NCBI RefSeq assembly: GCF_006517435.1
Contig: NZ_VHQG01000002.1
Span: forward strand, 407,604 to 471,603
Length of the DNA: 64,000 bases
DNA from: Schumannella soli
GTDB lineage: Bacteria > Actinomycetota > Actinomycetes > Actinomycetales > Microbacteriaceae
Reading direction: 5' to 3'
Positions 62,848 to 64,000 of this stretch are shown here, in pieces. The position numbers and the translations under genes are program-made. The stretch's first letter is position 1. Each line of letters opens with the position of its first letter. Below the pieces are notes generated by a model, which saw nothing but the letters and a program-made list of their open reading frames with translations, did not search any database and was not told the DNA's origin.

Positions 62848-62918
62848 CCGACGACGGAGCCCCTCGCATCCTGCCCGCCCCTGACGGCGCGGGTGGATGC
62901 GGCGGGCTCCGTCGTCGG
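62848..62918 (+). terminator. Terminator after phoH
   Basis: CCGACGACGGAGCC pairs with GGCTCCGTCGTCGG over fourteen pairs, with an inner CGCATCC/GGATGCG stem. Confidence 0.75.
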
Positions 62919-62963
62919 ATCTCGCGTCGCGTGTGGGGTGGCGTCCGGCGGCTTCCGGTGGTG

Positions 62964-63263
62964 TCAGCCGCCGATGTCGAGGCGCAGCGTCAGCACGTCG
63001 CCGACGTCGAGCTCGTGACGGTCCTGCACGGCCTTCTTGATCGGCACGATGAACGAGCCGTCCTTCGGCCAGAGCGAGGTCGTCCAGCTCGTGGTCGTGC
63101 CGTCGCGGTCGAGGTGCACGGTGGCGGGGATCATGCCCCAGCCGTAGGTCACGGCGCCGGCGACCGTGTGGATCTCCGCCGCCTCGGCGGGCGACACCGC
63201 GACGAAGTGCCACGGGGCCGGGCCGCGCCAGTAGAAGATCTCGCCCTCGACGACCAGCTGCAT
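62964..63263 (-). CDS. DUF1905 domain-containing protein
   Basis: 99 residues with the compact beta-barrel pattern of DUF1905: EIFYWRGPAPWHFVAVS at the N terminus, GWGMIPATVHLDRDG in the middle and SFIVPIKKAVQDRHELDVGDVL at the end, which is related to AbrB-like swapped-hairpin folds. Function unknown. ATG at 63263, six bases from a minus-strand TAGCCT. Confidence 0.88.
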   Translation of the reverse strand: MQLVVEGEIFYWRGPAPWHFVAVSPAEAAEIHTVAGAVTYGWGMIPATVHLDRDGTTTSWTTSLWPKDGSFIVPIKKAVQDRHELDVGDVLTLRLDIGG

Positions 63264-63269
63264 GCGCCC

Positions 63270-63275
63270 AGGCTA
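63270..63275 (-). promoter_or_regulatory. -10 element of leaderless DUF1905 gene
   Basis: TAGCCT on the minus strand, six bases before the ATG at 63263. Confidence 0.55.
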
Positions 63276-63350
63276 GGCGGTGGGACGTGCGCACCCGCGG
63301 CGGGATCGTCGGCCTGTGGAGAACTCCCGCGGCCGTCGACACGACTCGCC

Positions 63351-63356
63351 TACCGT
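63351..63356 (+). promoter_or_regulatory. -10 element of leaderless prepilin peptidase gene
   Basis: TACCGT, seven bases before the GTG at 63364, which makes that GTG a better start than the one at 63355. Confidence 0.45.
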
Positions 63357-63363
63357 GACCCGG

Positions 63364-63978
63364 GTGACGAGACCGGCAGCCGCAGCGCCCACGACCGCGG
63401 GCGCGGTCGCGCACTCGACCGCGACGCGGCCCGCTCGGACGCCCCGGCGGATGCTCCCCGCGAGGCTGATCTGGCAGGCGCCGCTCACACTCGGCCTCGT
63501 CGCCGTCGTGCTCGCCGTGTCGGGCGCGCGGCTCGCGACGATCCCGGCGCTCGCGCTCGCCGCCGTCACCGCGGAACTGGCGCGTATCGACGCGACCGAG
63601 CAACGGCTGCCGAACCTGCTGACCGTGCCGGTGATCGCGCTCGGCGTGGCCGTGCTCGGCATCCGCGTCGCGGTCGGTGAGGTGTCGGTCGGCGCGATCA
63701 CGACGATCGCGGTCGTCGCCGCCGTCGTGCTGCTGCTCGGCTTCATCGGGGCGTTCGGCATGGGCGACGCCAAGCTCGTGATCGCGATGGCGCTCGCCGG
63801 TCCGACGGCTCTCGTCACGATCGTCGCGCCGGTGCTGGGAACGCTGATCGGCGGTGTCGCCGCCGTCGTGGTGCTGGTGCGCAACGGGCGAGGGCGACGG
63901 CTGCCGCTCGGGCCGTTCCTGCTCGCGGGATGGACGATCGCGCTGGGCGCGCAGCTGCTGCTGACGGTGCTGCGCTGA
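63364..63978 (+). CDS. Prepilin peptidase (A24 family), short form
   Basis: About 204 residues with five or six membrane helices. Both catalytic aspartates are visible: IDATEQRLPNLL and GAFGMGDAKLVIA (GD motif). The N-terminal methylase domain of the full-length enzymes is absent, as in Flp/TadV-type peptidases. No pilin or Tad genes lie in the window, so its substrate is elsewhere in the genome. The last codons and the stop lie inside a 14-base tandem repeat. Confidence 0.88.
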   Translation: MTRPAAAAPTTAGAVAHSTATRPARTPRRMLPARLIWQAPLTLGLVAVVLAVSGARLATIPALALAAVTAELARIDATEQRLPNLLTVPVIALGVAVLGIRVAVGEVSVGAITTIAVVAAVVLLLGFIGAFGMGDAKLVIAMALAGPTALVTIVAPVLGTLIGGVAAVVVLVRNGRGRRLPLGPFLLAGWTIALGAQLLLTVLR

Positions 63979-64000
63979 CGGTGCTGCGCTGACGGTGCTG
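63961..64000 (+). repeat. 14-base tandem repeat across the 3' end of the prepilin peptidase gene
   Basis: CTGACGGTGCTGCG repeated twice plus twelve bases, reaching the window edge. The unit is not a multiple of three and contains the stop codon, so copy changes alter the last residues or the read-through length. Confidence 0.75.

Overview
The window is a very G+C-rich actinobacterial chromosome segment. Gene content and order (enolase, an FtsB/DivIC-type septation protein, DUF501, an S8 protease; GreA next to DUF4307; a PIN-PhoH protein; LemA/HtpX) suggest a member of the Microbacteriaceae or a close relative. This is inferred from gene families only, since no rRNA is present. There are about 60 protein genes, one tRNA, and no transposase, integrase or CRISPR array.

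Bases 1-8.8 kb are a defence island, visibly less G+C-rich than the rest. A 5'-truncated cytosine-5 DNA methyltransferase is followed by four translationally overlapping genes: a GHKL (MutL/MORC-type) ATPase, a Z1-domain helicase-like ATPase, a DUF4420 PD-(D/E)XK protein and an AIPR protein. This is the Mza-type anti-phage arrangement. A convergent Vsr mismatch endonuclease closes the block.

Bases 8.8-26.1 kb are mixed host and accessory genes: DedA, a Ser/Thr kinase fused through a repetitive linker to a TM2 domain, several TetR regulators placed next to or divergent from short-chain dehydrogenase/epimerase genes, a CPBP protease, a DHA2-like MFS exporter, RidA, MazG, an ABC-2 type exporter, and a CGNR regulator divergent from two tandem EamA transporters. 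Bases 26.1-32.7 kb are core metabolism: hisS, eno, ftsB-like, DUF501, a mycosin-like protease and NDH-2. Bases 32.7-42.7 kb hold a polar amino-acid ABC importer divergent from a Cys/Met PLP enzyme, a short UvrA-like protein, a LysM-like lipoprotein, RtcB with a long structured leader, a GNAT and a tRNA. Bases 42.7-48.7 kb hold an Ig-repeat membrane protein, TetR, LemA, HtpX and a YcaQ-type glycosylase. Bases 48.8-56.7 kb carry a four-gene ABC importer, an AI-2E family permease, ilvA, greA and DUF4307. Bases 56.7-64 kb carry small envelope proteins (including a low-G+C mosaic patch), a HlyIII protein, UppS, a class V aminotransferase, PhoH with a three-hairpin leader, DUF1905 and a lone prepilin peptidase.

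Two features run through the whole window. First, at least 19 genes have a TANNNT or GATAAT hexamer 5-8 bases (mostly 6-7) before the start codon and no usable Shine-Dalgarno sequence, which is the layout of leaderless mRNAs. Genes inside operons instead have clear GGAGG-type sites and 4-base stop/start overlaps. Second, most convergent gene ends share a perfect or near-perfect hairpin, read here as bidirectional terminators. Candidates for new biology are the MTase/Vsr-flanked Mza island, the phoH and rtcB leaders, the short tRNA with a UAA anticodon, and the tandem TetR operator.
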